A stretch of DNA of 8,744 nucleotides from Humisphaera sp. (GTDB lineage: Bacteria > Planctomycetota > Phycisphaerae > Tepidisphaerales > Tepidisphaeraceae): the NCBI GenBank assembly GCA_025351525.1, contig JANXVV010000632.1, forward strand, positions 1 through 8,744. Reading direction: 5' to 3'. Both the position numbers and the translations under genes were made by a program. Below the pieces are notes generated by a model. It was not told the DNA's origin, searched no databases, and saw only the letters and a program-made list of their open reading frames with translations. Of the stretch, positions 1 to 7,627 are shown piece after piece (within the stretch, counting starts at the first letter, position 1; each line of letters begins with the position of its first letter).

Positions 1-1
1 C

Positions 2-67
2 TCGGAGGCGGGCTTTAACGCGCCAGAGACCTTCGGCCACTTCCGGCAAATCCTGCTGCGCGTATGA
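2..67 (+). CDS. Possible 3' end of an upstream gene (partial)
   Basis: Reading from base 2 gives 21 open codons ending at TGA (65-67), with the peptide end FGHFRQILLRV. Third codon positions are mostly G or C (about 17 of 21), as in the certain genes of this window, and the peptide looks like a normal protein C-terminus. The gene would extend left of the window. The stretch is short, another forward frame is also open here, and I recognise no family, so this is only a candidate. Confidence 0.25.
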   Translation, partial: SEAGFNAPETFGHFRQILLRV

Positions 68-84
68 TATCCCGCTTTTCATGC

Positions 85-114
85 GTCGTGTGTGTGCGGA
101 ACGCACATGACGAC
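85..114. other. Small imperfect hairpin
   Basis: TGTGCG (93-98) and CGCACA (102-107) form a six-base stem with a GAA loop. They are flanked by a second pairing block, GTCGT (85-89) with ACGAC (110-114), across a small internal loop. It lies just after the possible gene end at 67 and just before the composite repeat at 118. It has no T-run, so a terminator role is not shown; it could be part of the same element as 118-181. Confidence 0.35.
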
Positions 115-117
115 TCG

Positions 118-181
118 GAGTACCGCGACCTGTGGCACCCAGCACTTCCGAAAATCTGGAAGTTGTTGACGCTTCGTTCCT
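118..181 (+). repeat. Composite upstream element, left copy
   Basis: Bases 118-140 are identical, over 23 bases, to the reverse complement of 8722-8744. After a spacer of 17 bases here (11 in the other copy), bases 158-180 match the reverse complement of 8688-8710 at 17 of 23 positions, both beginning GGAAGTT and ending CGTTCC. The next base, T181, also matches. The element ends 30 bases before the start codon of the sialidase-like gene and reads in the same direction as that gene, as the right copy does for its own gene. It may be a dispersed repeat, a shared promoter or operator, or a leader structure; the sequence alone does not decide. Confidence 0.7.
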
Positions 182-211
182 AACCCGACGCGATCACCGC
201 AGAGAGGATGT

Positions 212-1366
212 ATGTTCCGCTATTGGCTCATCGCGGTCATTCTGATCGGCTCTCCCATCGCGTTCGCCGCGCCGCCGGTTGTTCGCACATTCCGCGTGCC
301 TGAAAACGGCATTCAACCGCAAGTGGCCGTTGACTCTGTCGGCACTGCCCATCTGATTTTTTACAAAGGTGAGCCCGCGCACGGCGACCTGTCTTACTGC
401 CGCTCCACCGACAGCGGTTCCTCATTCTCAAAACCGATCCCGGTGAACTCGCAAGCCGGCAGTGCCATCGCCATTGGGACCATTCGCGGTGCGCAGATGG
501 CGATCGGTAAAGACAACCGCGTTCATGTCGCATGGAATGGATCCGACGTCGCCGAACCCAAAGGCCCGGGCAATGCAGCGCCGATGCTTTATGCGCGCCT
601 GAACAATGCGGTCGATGGCTTCGAGCCGCAGCGAAATATCATCGCCGCACACTACGGCCTGGATGGCGGCGGATCGATCGCCGCTGACGCGGACGGTCAT
701 GTGCATATCGCTTGGCATGCGCCGGAGAAAAAGGGCCAGAACGAAAGCGGTCGCCGGGTGTGGATCGCGCGCTCGATCGATTCAGGGAAAAGCTTCACCC
801 CTGAAACCGCTGCATCCATTGACTCTACGGGCGTCTGCGGATGCTGCGGCATGAAAATCCTTGCCGACCCCCGCGGTGGTATTTTCATCCTCTATCGCTC
901 CGCCACCGAAATGGTTCATCGCGATATGTATTTGCTTCATTACGACCGCGACCTGCTCGTTTGCACCTCGGCAAAAATCGCCCCGATGACGATCGGTCAA
1001 TGCGTAATGAGTTCCGCCGCGATGGCAAATTCCGCCACCGGCCCGCTCGCCGCGTGGGAAACGGAGTCGCAGATTTACTGGGGAAAACTGGACCCGGAAC
1101 ACGCGAAGATTTTGGAAATGATTCCCGCCCCCGGCCCCACGCGCGGCCGCAAACATCCGGCGCTGGCGACCAACGCAGCCGGCGATGTCCTACTCGTCTG
1201 GACCGAAGGCACGGGTTGGAACAAAGGCGGTTCGATCGCCTGGCAAATCTACGACGCGGCCGGGGCTGAAGTGAAAGGCACCAGCGGTAAAAAAGCGGGA
1301 TTGCCGGTCTGGAGTCTTCCCGCCGCGTTTGCGAATCAAGACGGTGGATTCACGATTGTCTTCTGA
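212..1366 (+). CDS. Secreted sialidase-like (BNR) beta-propeller protein with CxCC cluster
   Basis: The 384-residue product starts with a signal peptide (MFRYWLIAVILIGSPIAFA, cleavage near residue 19-20), so it should act outside the cytoplasm. Two Asp-box motifs, STDSGSSF (65-72) and SIDSGKSF (188-195), plus repeated 'GxVHIAW'-like strands (103-108, 163-168) indicate the sialidase/BNR propeller superfamily. No set of sialidase catalytic residues is evident, so enzymatic activity on sialic acid should not be assumed. Residues 209-212 are C-G-C-C, followed by an R-D pair at 237-238 and another cysteine at 264. This arrangement recalls, from memory, many uncharacterised bacterial BNR proteins with CxCC and a later Cys, and may be a metal site or disulphides. 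The start at 212 has GAGAGG four bases upstream; the ATG at 208 leads nowhere. The gene stands alone and converges on the RNase HI gene. Confidence 0.85.
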   Translation: MFRYWLIAVILIGSPIAFAAPPVVRTFRVPENGIQPQVAVDSVGTAHLIFYKGEPAHGDLSYCRSTDSGSSFSKPIPVNSQAGSAIAIGTIRGAQMAIGKDNRVHVAWNGSDVAEPKGPGNAAPMLYARLNNAVDGFEPQRNIIAAHYGLDGGGSIAADADGHVHIAWHAPEKKGQNESGRRVWIARSIDSGKSFTPETAASIDSTGVCGCCGMKILADPRGGIFILYRSATEMVHRDMYLLHYDRDLLVCTSAKIAPMTIGQCVMSSAAMANSATGPLAAWETESQIYWGKLDPEHAKILEMIPAPGPTRGRKHPALATNAAGDVLLVWTEGTGWNKGGSIAWQIYDAAGAEVKGTSGKKAGLPVWSLPAAFANQDGGFTIVF

Positions 1367-1418
1367 GAATCAAATTACTTTGGCAATGTGCCGTCGAGAA
1401 TCCGTCTCAAATCTAATT

Positions 1419-1526
1419 GTGGCACGGGCTTCCAGCCCGTGTTAACGGTCCACCCTTTTAAAAACACTTCGATTGCAAATTTTTTGTCGCACTTGCCCGC
1501 TCACACGGACTGGGAGCCAGTGCCAC
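1419..1526. repeat. Inverted repeat with 24-base arms (GTGGCAC family), between convergent genes
   Basis: Arms 1419-1442 and 1503-1526 are reverse complements at 21 of 24 positions, and pairing stops exactly at both arm ends. The left arm is itself a hairpin: CACGGGCT and AGCCCGTG pair perfectly around a TCC loop. The 60-base interior is AT-rich with T- and A-runs. The element fills the gap between two converging genes and could act as a two-way terminator. It belongs to the same family as 3354-3418 and 3798-3861. Confidence 0.85.
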
Positions 1527-1551
1527 GATAAGGGTTTCAAGCGTGGGTTGA

Positions 1552-2157
1552 TCAGCCCCTGCCCATCTTCGCCCCGCACTGACACACAAATGCCCTGATC
1601 TGATGCGGCCTCACCGACGACGGTTGCTTCAGCTCAATCCCGCATCCGCATCGCGCACACTTGAATAGTGCGCCGCGCTCCGGTGCCACAGCAACCGGCG
1701 TGTCGACCAGGTTCGTCGCGGCGTCGCTCAGGTTTGTCACATCGGTCACATCCTGCTTTCGATCCATCGCGAGATTCGCCAGCTTGTCCGCCAAGGTGTT
1801 TTTGTCGCGCAGGTTGTGTTCGATTTTCGCGCCGTCGAAATCGCGGAGGAGAATTTGAGCTTGGCCGCACAGCACTTTCATGTCCGGGTGCTTCACGCGA
1901 TATTCACCGCGCATTTGTTTGATGACCAATTCGCTGTCGCCCCGAACGACGATCTTTCTCGCCCCGAGCTTTTTGGCTTCCTGCAACGCCAGGATCAGGG
2001 CGGAATACTCCGCAACATTATTTGTCGCGCTGCCGATGAATCGCCCGAGCGTCACCAGCGGCGTGCCATCCTCGGCGAGAATCACCACGCCCACCCCCGC
2101 CGGTCCGGGATTGCCGCGCGAGCCGCCGTCGAATTGAAGCGTGAGGGTTTCGGTCAT
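1552..2157 (-). CDS. rnhA: Ribonuclease HI family protein with C-terminal cysteine-rich tail
   Basis: The 201-residue cytoplasmic protein would cleave the RNA strand of RNA-DNA hybrids. Residues 1-135 form an RNase H fold with the four expected acidic residues: D10 in FDGGSRGNPGPAGVG, E50 in NNVAEYSAL, D74 in RGDSELV and D124 in NTLADKLAN. The spacing matches stand-alone type 1 enzymes of the compact bacterial/archaeal kind. The tail is additional: after a linker (about 136-162) come C167-x2-C170, C172 and C192-x-C194, a pattern that could form a zinc ribbon and perhaps bind nucleic acid. The start codon at 2157 sits directly before the conserved strand, but no Shine-Dalgarno is visible upstream. 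It lies 147 bases downstream of the zinc-ribbon gene on the same strand, with repeat DNA between, so co-transcription is possible but not shown. The symbol is a family assignment. Confidence 0.92.
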   Translation of the reverse strand: MTETLTLQFDGGSRGNPGPAGVGVVILAEDGTPLVTLGRFIGSATNNVAEYSALILALQEAKKLGARKIVVRGDSELVIKQMRGEYRVKHPDMKVLCGQAQILLRDFDGAKIEHNLRDKNTLADKLANLAMDRKQDVTDVTNLSDAATNLVDTPVAVAPERGALFKCARCGCGIELKQPSSVRPHQIRAFVCQCGAKMGRG

Positions 2158-2165
2158 GGGAATGC

Positions 2166-2305
2166 AAACCAGAAATCGGAAACCAGAACAAAATCCAACG
2201 CGGAAAAAAACAAAAGAGCCAGTCTTATTTCGAGATTTGCAATTTCCTCATTCGAGCTTTTTTCTGATTTCTGATGTCGAGTTTCTGGTTCCTGGTTTCT
2301 GGTTT
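2166..2305. repeat. Imperfect inverted repeat of AAACCAGAA / TTCTGGTTT type with polypyrimidine interior
   Basis: Bases 2166-2189 and 2282-2305 are reverse complements at about 20 of 24 positions, separated by 92 bases. The interior carries a TTTCTGATTTCTGAT run. It also holds a 16-base segment, 2249-2264, that recurs exactly in reverse complement at 6645-6660. The element fills the gap between the two minus-strand genes, and its right arm touches the stop codon of the zinc-ribbon gene. It may form a stem in the intercistronic RNA. Confidence 0.65.
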
Positions 2306-3099
2306 CAAGTCTCCGCCGCCGCCTTCGCTTCCTTCTGCGGCTTCTTCTGATTCACCGCCAACTCCGGCGGCAGATCATCGGGGATGTACAGCAGCCGACG
2401 GCAACTTGGGCAGAAGACCATCTCATCGCGCGTGTGCAGGCGATTGTAGAGATCGACGACCAGGTCCATGTTGCAGGCCGTGCAGACATATTCCTCACGG
2501 CGGGGTTTGGGGCGGCTGATGGGAGCCATCGCCTCGCCCTCGTATCTCTCCACCAACCGCTCGAACATCTCCCGCGCCTTGGCCGAAATGTTCACGGCCG
2601 CTTCCTCCCGCTCCGGGCGCAGCTTGTCGATATCCACCTGAAACTCCGCCAGGCGAGCCCCCAACTGCTCCCTGGTCAACCGATGCTTCGTCGTCTCTTC
2701 ATCGATCTGCCCTTGCAGCGCTTTGATCTCAACGGTGAACTTCTCGACCTGCTCCATCGCCTTCAACTGCTCATCTTCCGACTTGCCTTTGTCCACCTTC
2801 TCGGTGTTGATCTCGGTGAGAAACACCTGATATTCATTATTGTTGCTCGCGTTCGCCTGCTGCGTGCGCAGCTTCTCGATGCGGGCATCGCGGGTTTTGA
2901 CGTCGAGCTCAAAGTTGCCCGCCTTGGCCGCAAACTCCAGGTGATTGGCCTGGGCCGCTTTGAGTCTCTCGCTCAGATCGGCGAGTCGGCGCTCCTGAAG
3001 CTTGACGGTCTTGTTGGCGGTATCGTAACGTTCGGTGGCGTCGCGAAGGGCCGCGTCGGCCCGAAGCAGTTTCACCAGAGCGATGTTGGTCGGACCCAT
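2305..3099 (-). CDS. Coiled-coil protein with C-terminal C4 zinc ribbon (DUF164 / zf-RING_7 type)
   Basis: The 264-residue protein has a long, heptad-rich, charged helical region (about residues 10-190) predicted to form a coiled-coil hairpin. It ends in a zinc ribbon with C206-x2-C209 and C230-x2-C233. The segment SNNNEYQVFLTEI (85-97) fits the conserved N-x-EY-x-x-x-x-EI turn of this family, whose members include chlamydial CT398 and Helicobacter HP0958. Members are cytoplasmic adaptors or nucleic-acid-binding proteins of mostly unsettled role. The frame is open upstream to 3222, but I chose the ATG at 3099: GAGGAA (3106-3111) lies six bases ahead, and the extra 41 residues are proline-rich and unlike the family. 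The RNase HI gene follows downstream, a pairing I also recall from mycobacteria (Rv2229c-Rv2228c). A weak -10 (CATAAT, 3175-3170) is the only promoter hint. Confidence 0.88.
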   Translation of the reverse strand: MGPTNIALVKLLRADAALRDATERYDTANKTVKLQERRLADLSERLKAAQANHLEFAAKAGNFELDVKTRDARIEKLRTQQANASNNNEYQVFLTEINTEKVDKGKSEDEQLKAMEQVEKFTVEIKALQGQIDEETTKHRLTREQLGARLAEFQVDIDKLRPEREEAAVNISAKAREMFERLVERYEGEAMAPISRPKPRREEYVCTACNMDLVVDLYNRLHTRDEMVFCPSCRRLLYIPDDLPPELAVNQKKPQKEAKAAAET

Positions 3100-3270
3100 G
3101 GGCGATTCCTCACAAGCCGCACGCCGCACCGGAGGACAGGCTGGCGCGGGCGGGCGGGTCGAACCGGGCATTATGGCGATTGCGGGAAAGATTGGAAGGG
3201 GTGAAAAAACGGAAGGGGTCAAGTGTACTTTAACACTACCGCGAGACTTATCCGGTCCGACTCAAAACAG

Positions 3271-3298
3271 CCGCAGAGGGCACACAGAGGACACGGAG
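3271..3298. repeat. CACAGAGGACAC-type dispersed repeat unit
   Basis: The sequence is made of near-tandem units of about nine bases (CACAGAGGA, CACGGAGA). Similar units turn up, as far as I recall, in intergenic DNA of many planctomycete and other environmental genomes. Only one copy is present here, so the repeat status rests on that recollection and on the internal periodicity. Confidence 0.4.
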
Positions 3299-3353
3299 AT
3301 TGGCACGAAGAAAAAAGAGAGTATCCATGCAGGATGAGGAATTGGGGGAGCAG

Positions 3354-3418
3354 GTGGCATGGGCGTCTCGCCCGTGCTCTTGGGCTGAGAAAATGTACGG
3401 GCGGGACGCCGATGCCAA
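3354..3418. repeat. Inverted repeat with 24-26-base arms (GTGGCATGGGCGTC family)
   Basis: Arms 3354-3377 and 3395-3418 are imperfect reverse complements around a 17-base loop. Two more pairs extend the stem outwards (G3353-C3419, A3352-T3420). The left arm also folds alone (GCATGGGCG and CGCCCGTGC around TCT, with one G-T pair). This copy is more decayed than the one at 3798-3861. It lies 54 bases upstream of the ferredoxin -35 box. Confidence 0.8.
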
Positions 3419-3472
3419 CTCTCTCCCAGTCTTCACGCTGAAATACAATCTCGATTAAGAATTTTCAGTGGC

Positions 3473-3502
3473 TTGAAACTTTCCGTGCCGATTCCCTATA
3501 AT
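3473..3502 (+). promoter_or_regulatory. Sigma-70-type promoter of the ferredoxin gene
   Basis: TTGAAA (3473-3478, one mismatch to TTGACA) and a perfect TATAAT (3497-3502) are separated by 18 bases. Initiation near 3509 would give a leader of about 20 bases containing AAGGAG (3515-3520), which sits nine bases before the ATG at 3530. This is by far the best housekeeping promoter in the window and argues for high constitutive expression. Confidence 0.8.
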
Positions 3503-3529
3503 CATTCGTTCATCAAGGAGATGGTTAAC

Positions 3530-3790
3530 ATGGCGCATATTATCGCCGAGCCGTGCATCGGTACGAAGGACACCGCCTGCGTGGCGGTTTGCCCGGTGGA
3601 CTGCATTCATCCGACCAAAGACAACGCGGCTTTCGAGGCTGCCGAGATGCTGTACATCGACCCGGACACCTGCATCGATTGCGGGCTGTGCGTGGACGAA
3701 TGTCCGGTGAAAGCCATTTTCCCGCAGGAAGATCTGCCGGCGGAATGGGAATCGTACATCGAGAAGAACGCGGCATACTTTCGCAAGTAG
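3530..3790 (+). CDS. fdxA: Small 7Fe-type ferredoxin ([3Fe-4S][4Fe-4S])
   Basis: The 86-residue soluble electron carrier has two cysteine motifs: C9-x7-C17-x3-C21-P-x2-C25 and C48-x2-C51-x2-C54-x3-C58-P. The long first gap and the order of cysteines match the FdxA / Azotobacter ferredoxin I pattern. There C9, C17 and C58 would hold a [3Fe-4S] cluster, C21, C48, C51 and C54 a [4Fe-4S] cluster, and C25 would be free; a 2x[4Fe-4S] form cannot be excluded. The N-terminus AHIIAEPCIGTKDTACVAVC is typical. The frame is open back to 3473, but that extension covers the promoter and precedes the AAGGAG at 3515-3520, so 3530 is the start. The ATG at 3521 abuts that AAGGAG with no spacing and is unlikely. 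No reductase or oxidoreductase partner lies nearby, so its partner is unknown; it looks like its own transcription unit. Confidence 0.93.
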   Translation: MAHIIAEPCIGTKDTACVAVCPVDCIHPTKDNAAFEAAEMLYIDPDTCIDCGLCVDECPVKAIFPQEDLPAEWESYIEKNAAYFRK

Positions 3791-3797
3791 CAGGCTG

Positions 3798-3861
3798 GTG
3801 GCATGGGCGTCTCGCCCATGCGTTTTGGCCGAAAAGAGCATGGGCGGGACGCCCATGCCAC
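3798..3861. repeat. Inverted repeat with 24-base arms (GTGGCATGGGCGTC family), best copy
   Basis: Arms 3798-3821 and 3838-3861 are reverse complements at 23 of 24 positions around a 16-base loop. Each arm is also a perfect nine-base hairpin on its own: GCATGGGCG with CGCCCATGC around TCT on the left and around GGA on the right. The RNA or DNA can therefore fold as one long stem or two short ones. It begins seven bases after the ferredoxin stop codon and could end that transcript, although no clear T-run follows. Confidence 0.9.
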
Positions 3862-3895
3862 TCTTTACAAAACACCGTTCATGGAGAATCGACAG

Positions 3896-4177
3896 ATGAG
3901 AAAGATGCAATTTTTAGCGGTCTCTTTTGTTTCCTTACTCGGATCATTCGTCGTGATGGCGGCGGACAAGCCCGCCACTCAGTCGACGACCGACAAACCG
4001 GCCGTCAATAAAATTTGTGCGGTCGAAGGCGGCGATCACACCGTCGACCCCGAATTTTTCACGATGTACAAAGGTCAGAAGATCGGCTTCTGCTGCAAGG
4101 ACTGCATCAAAAGCTTTGAAGAAGACCCCGAGGCGTATATCGCCAAGGTGAAGGCACGCAAGGATGGGGTGAAGTAA
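3896..4177 (+). CDS. Exported YHS-domain (TRASH-like) metal-binding protein
   Basis: The 93-residue product has an N-terminal signal peptide or anchor (basic MRKMQ, then hydrophobic 6-21, likely cleavage in MA-ADKP near residue 22). A short Thr/Ser-rich linker and a compact YHS-like domain (about 38-86) follow. The domain shows C41, then Y-K-G-Q-K-I-G-F-C66-C67-x2-C70, then F74 and E-D-P-E-A-Y (76-81), the usual family layout; the common C-P-V entry is C-A-V here. Such domains bind heavy metals, often copper, so a periplasmic copper-binding or delivery role is reasonable. Start 3896 is supported by GGAGA (3883-3887) eight bases ahead; the frame is open further upstream, but only through the repeat at 3798-3861. 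The copper ATPase follows 207 bases downstream on the same strand. Confidence 0.85.
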   Translation: MRKMQFLAVSFVSLLGSFVVMAADKPATQSTTDKPAVNKICAVEGGDHTVDPEFFTMYKGQKIGFCCKDCIKSFEEDPEAYIAKVKARKDGVK

Positions 4178-4202
4178 TTGGTGGTCACCGGCATGAAGAA
4201 AG

Positions 4203-4226
4203 TTTGCCACGGATGAACACGGATAA
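4203..4226. repeat. CACGGATGAACACGGAT-type dispersed repeat
   Basis: This block contains two CACGGAT units ten bases apart (4209-4215 and 4219-4225). From memory it is a common intergenic sequence in planctomycete and related environmental genomes. Only one copy is in this window. It lies in the gap between the YHS gene and the copper ATPase. Nothing else recognisable is in that gap except a weak TTGGCA/TGCCAA inverted repeat at 4297-4316. Confidence 0.4.
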
Positions 4227-4384
4227 GAGCAAAAGAGCTTGCTTTTACGTTTGTCAAATCCGGCACGAGATCATGGTTTGATATCGGTGCCCATCCTTGG
4301 CAACTTTGCCTGCCAACCCGCGAAGAGACCCGGTGCGTCGCCTACGGCTTCCGCTTCCGGCTTAAGGGGGCGTATCATCTTTTC

Positions 4385-6661
<2,277 letters not shown>

Positions 6662-6720
6662 AGAAAATTCGAAGTTCGGATCGGGCGATTGATGGGAAAT
6701 CGACGTAATGTTGTGCATGG

Positions 6721-6791
6721 GTTAGGCGCGACGCGCAGCGGAGCGCTCTCTGAACTCTACAAAAGCAGCTCCGCTACGCGTCGCGCCTGAC
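6721..6791. repeat. Inverted repeat with 24-25-base arms (GGCGCGACGCG family)
   Basis: Arms 6721-6744 and 6768-6791 are reverse complements at 22 of 24 positions, and one of the two mismatches can pair as G-U. G6720-C6792 adds a pair. The loop is 23 bases. The core is GGCGCGACGCG, then CGCTCCGC-like bases. It lies 59 bases after the ATPase stop and may serve as its terminator. On the bottom strand it is preceded by a T-run rather than followed by one. Confidence 0.88.
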
Positions 6792-6846
6792 CAAAAACGG
6801 AAAATCCGGGCGAACCCGTATGCTTCGAATCTCACTCTTTTCCCCC

Positions 6847-6888
6847 TTCGAACTCTTTTCTGATTTCGATTTTCTGATTTCTGATTTC
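6847..6888. repeat. Polypyrimidine TTTCTGATTTC block
   Basis: TTCGAACTCTTTTC is followed by three TGATTTC-type units. It resembles the bottom strand of 6617-6660 and the block at 2249-2275 in layout: a TTCGA-x-CT start, a T-run, then TGATTTC repeats. It is therefore a third member of that family in the window. Confidence 0.6.
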
Positions 6889-7074
6889 CCCCCTTTTGCC
6901 TATTGACTCTACCCGCCCTCCCCGCTTCAATACCGCCGCGCAGGTTGGACGAAAGACGCGGGCGTGTGGCTCGCCGAGATTGTCGGTTGACACGTTCGAC
7001 CCGCAGCGGGTGCGATGAGCCCAGGCGCTCCGCATCGGCCAGAACCCTCAACCACCGTTTTGGGGAACATGTTT

Positions 7075-7518
7075 ATGATGACTGAATACGAATCTGACGT
7101 CGCGTTGCTGGATGCCGACTCATTCTCGGCAGTGGGCACGCTGAGAACCCGCTCGCTCGGAAAATCCCTCGATCCGGATCTTCTTTCCCCGCACACCCGC
7201 CACCCCGCCGAGGATCTCGATGCGGAATCGGACGGGTCGTTCTTCGCGCAGGCCGCCAAACGCAAGGCCCGCGACGAGGAAGAAAGCGATGAAGAGGACG
7301 GCGACAAAGAGGACGCCGAAGAAGAGGATGCAGAGGAGGAAGAGGAAGAGACCGACGAAGACGAAACGGACGATTCCGAAGAAGACGAGGATGACGACGA
7401 CGACGAGGATGACGACGAGGACGAGGAAGAAGACGATTACGAGAGCCCGGACGATGAAGAGGATGACGACGACTACGATGACGATGAGGACGAGGAATTT
7501 GAAGATGAGGATGAATGA
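7075..7518 (+). CDS. Small protein with an extreme Asp/Glu-rich C-terminal half
   Basis: The 147-residue protein has an ordinary N-terminal part (1-66: MMTEYESDVALLDADSFS, then a stretch with basic residues ending AAKRKA). From about residue 67 to the end it is a tail in which 68 of 81 residues are Asp or Glu. It has no signal peptide, cysteine or membrane segment. GGGG (7062-7065) lies nine bases before 7075, which decides the start over 7069 (three bases) and the upstream ATG at 7015; 7078 is almost as good. The overlapping frame, which would be Lys/Arg-rich, is not the real one: the variable base of the GAN triplets falls at the third codon position of the acidic frame. I do not recognise the N-terminal part. 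Acidic tails of this kind can bind cations, chaperone basic proteins or mimic DNA, but no role can be assigned. It ends just before a strong terminator. Confidence 0.75.
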   Translation: MMTEYESDVALLDADSFSAVGTLRTRSLGKSLDPDLLSPHTRHPAEDLDAESDGSFFAQAAKRKARDEEESDEEDGDKEDAEEEDAEEEEEETDEDETDDSEEDEDDDDDEDDDEDEEEDDYESPDDEEDDDDYDDDEDEEFEDEDE

Positions 7519-7541
7519 GAAGAAGTGGGGGAAGTGAGGAA

Positions 7542-7626
7542 GTTGTCAGTGGAAGAAGTGGTTAGTCAATGCAAATCACCGCATTCGCTAACCACCTCTT
7601 CCACTGACAACCAACAACTTCTTTTT
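7542..7626 (+). terminator. Hairpin terminator between converging genes (24-base arms)
   Basis: Arms 7542-7565 and 7588-7611 are reverse complements at 23 of 24 positions around a 22-base loop that itself holds AATGC/GCATT (7568-7572 / 7581-7585). A five-T run at 7622-7626 lies 11 bases after the right arm. It is 23 bases after the acidic-protein stop and directly past the ArfB stop on the other strand, so it can end both transcripts. The core TTGTCAGTGG is a third arm family, different from the other hairpins. Confidence 0.82.
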
Positions 7627-7627
7627 C

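Larger units (their letters stand above)
3100..3529. other. 430-base divergent intergenic region
   Basis: This gap separates the minus-strand zinc-ribbon gene from the plus-strand ferredoxin gene. It holds the ribosome binding site of the former (3106-3111), a GC-rich stretch to about 3170 and a purine-rich stretch (3184-3222). It also holds a CACAGAGGACAC-type repeat (3271-3298), a GTGGCATGGGCGTC-type inverted repeat (3354-3418) and the ferredoxin promoter. The short reading frames here are translations of the repeats and show no ribosome binding sites; I see no gene. Confidence 0.75.
6662..7074. other. 413-base repeat-rich intergenic region
   Basis: Between the copper ATPase and the acidic protein I find no gene. 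The region holds a purine-rich start, a strong inverted repeat (6721-6791), a polypyrimidine block (6847-6888) and a GC-rich stretch. Promoter hints are weak: TTGACT (6903-6908) with TTCAAT (6926-6931) 17 bases on, and TTGACA (6987-6992) without a good -10. Either could serve the acidic protein gene. Confidence 0.7.

Noticed and set aside
2434..3204. Open frame of 256 codons on the plus strand opposite the zinc-ribbon gene
   Set aside because: It mirrors a high-GC coding strand, gives no recognisable family, and the minus-strand frame has the zinc ribbon, the conserved turn and a good ribosome binding site.
3100..3222. 41-residue N-terminal extension of the zinc-ribbon protein
   Set aside because: It is proline-rich and unlike the family; the ATG at 3099 has GAGGAA six bases upstream and begins where the family begins.
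3353..3910. Short frames encoding HGRDAHAT- and WHGRLAHA-type peptides
   Set aside because: These are translations of the GTGGCATGGGCGTC repeat. Such peptides appear in many genomes as false gene products; here no frame has a ribosome binding site and all lie in hairpin DNA or opposite the ferredoxin.
4297..4316. TTGGCA/TGCCAA inverted repeat upstream of the copper ATPase as a regulator operator
   Set aside because: Six-base arms around eight bases are expected by chance at this length, and the sequence does not match the CueR- or CopY-type operators I know.
7220..7537. Lys/Arg-rich, histone-like frame overlapping the acidic protein
   Set aside because: The basic residues are just the shifted reading of GAN repeats; base variation falls at the third position of the acidic frame, and the start lacks a ribosome binding site.
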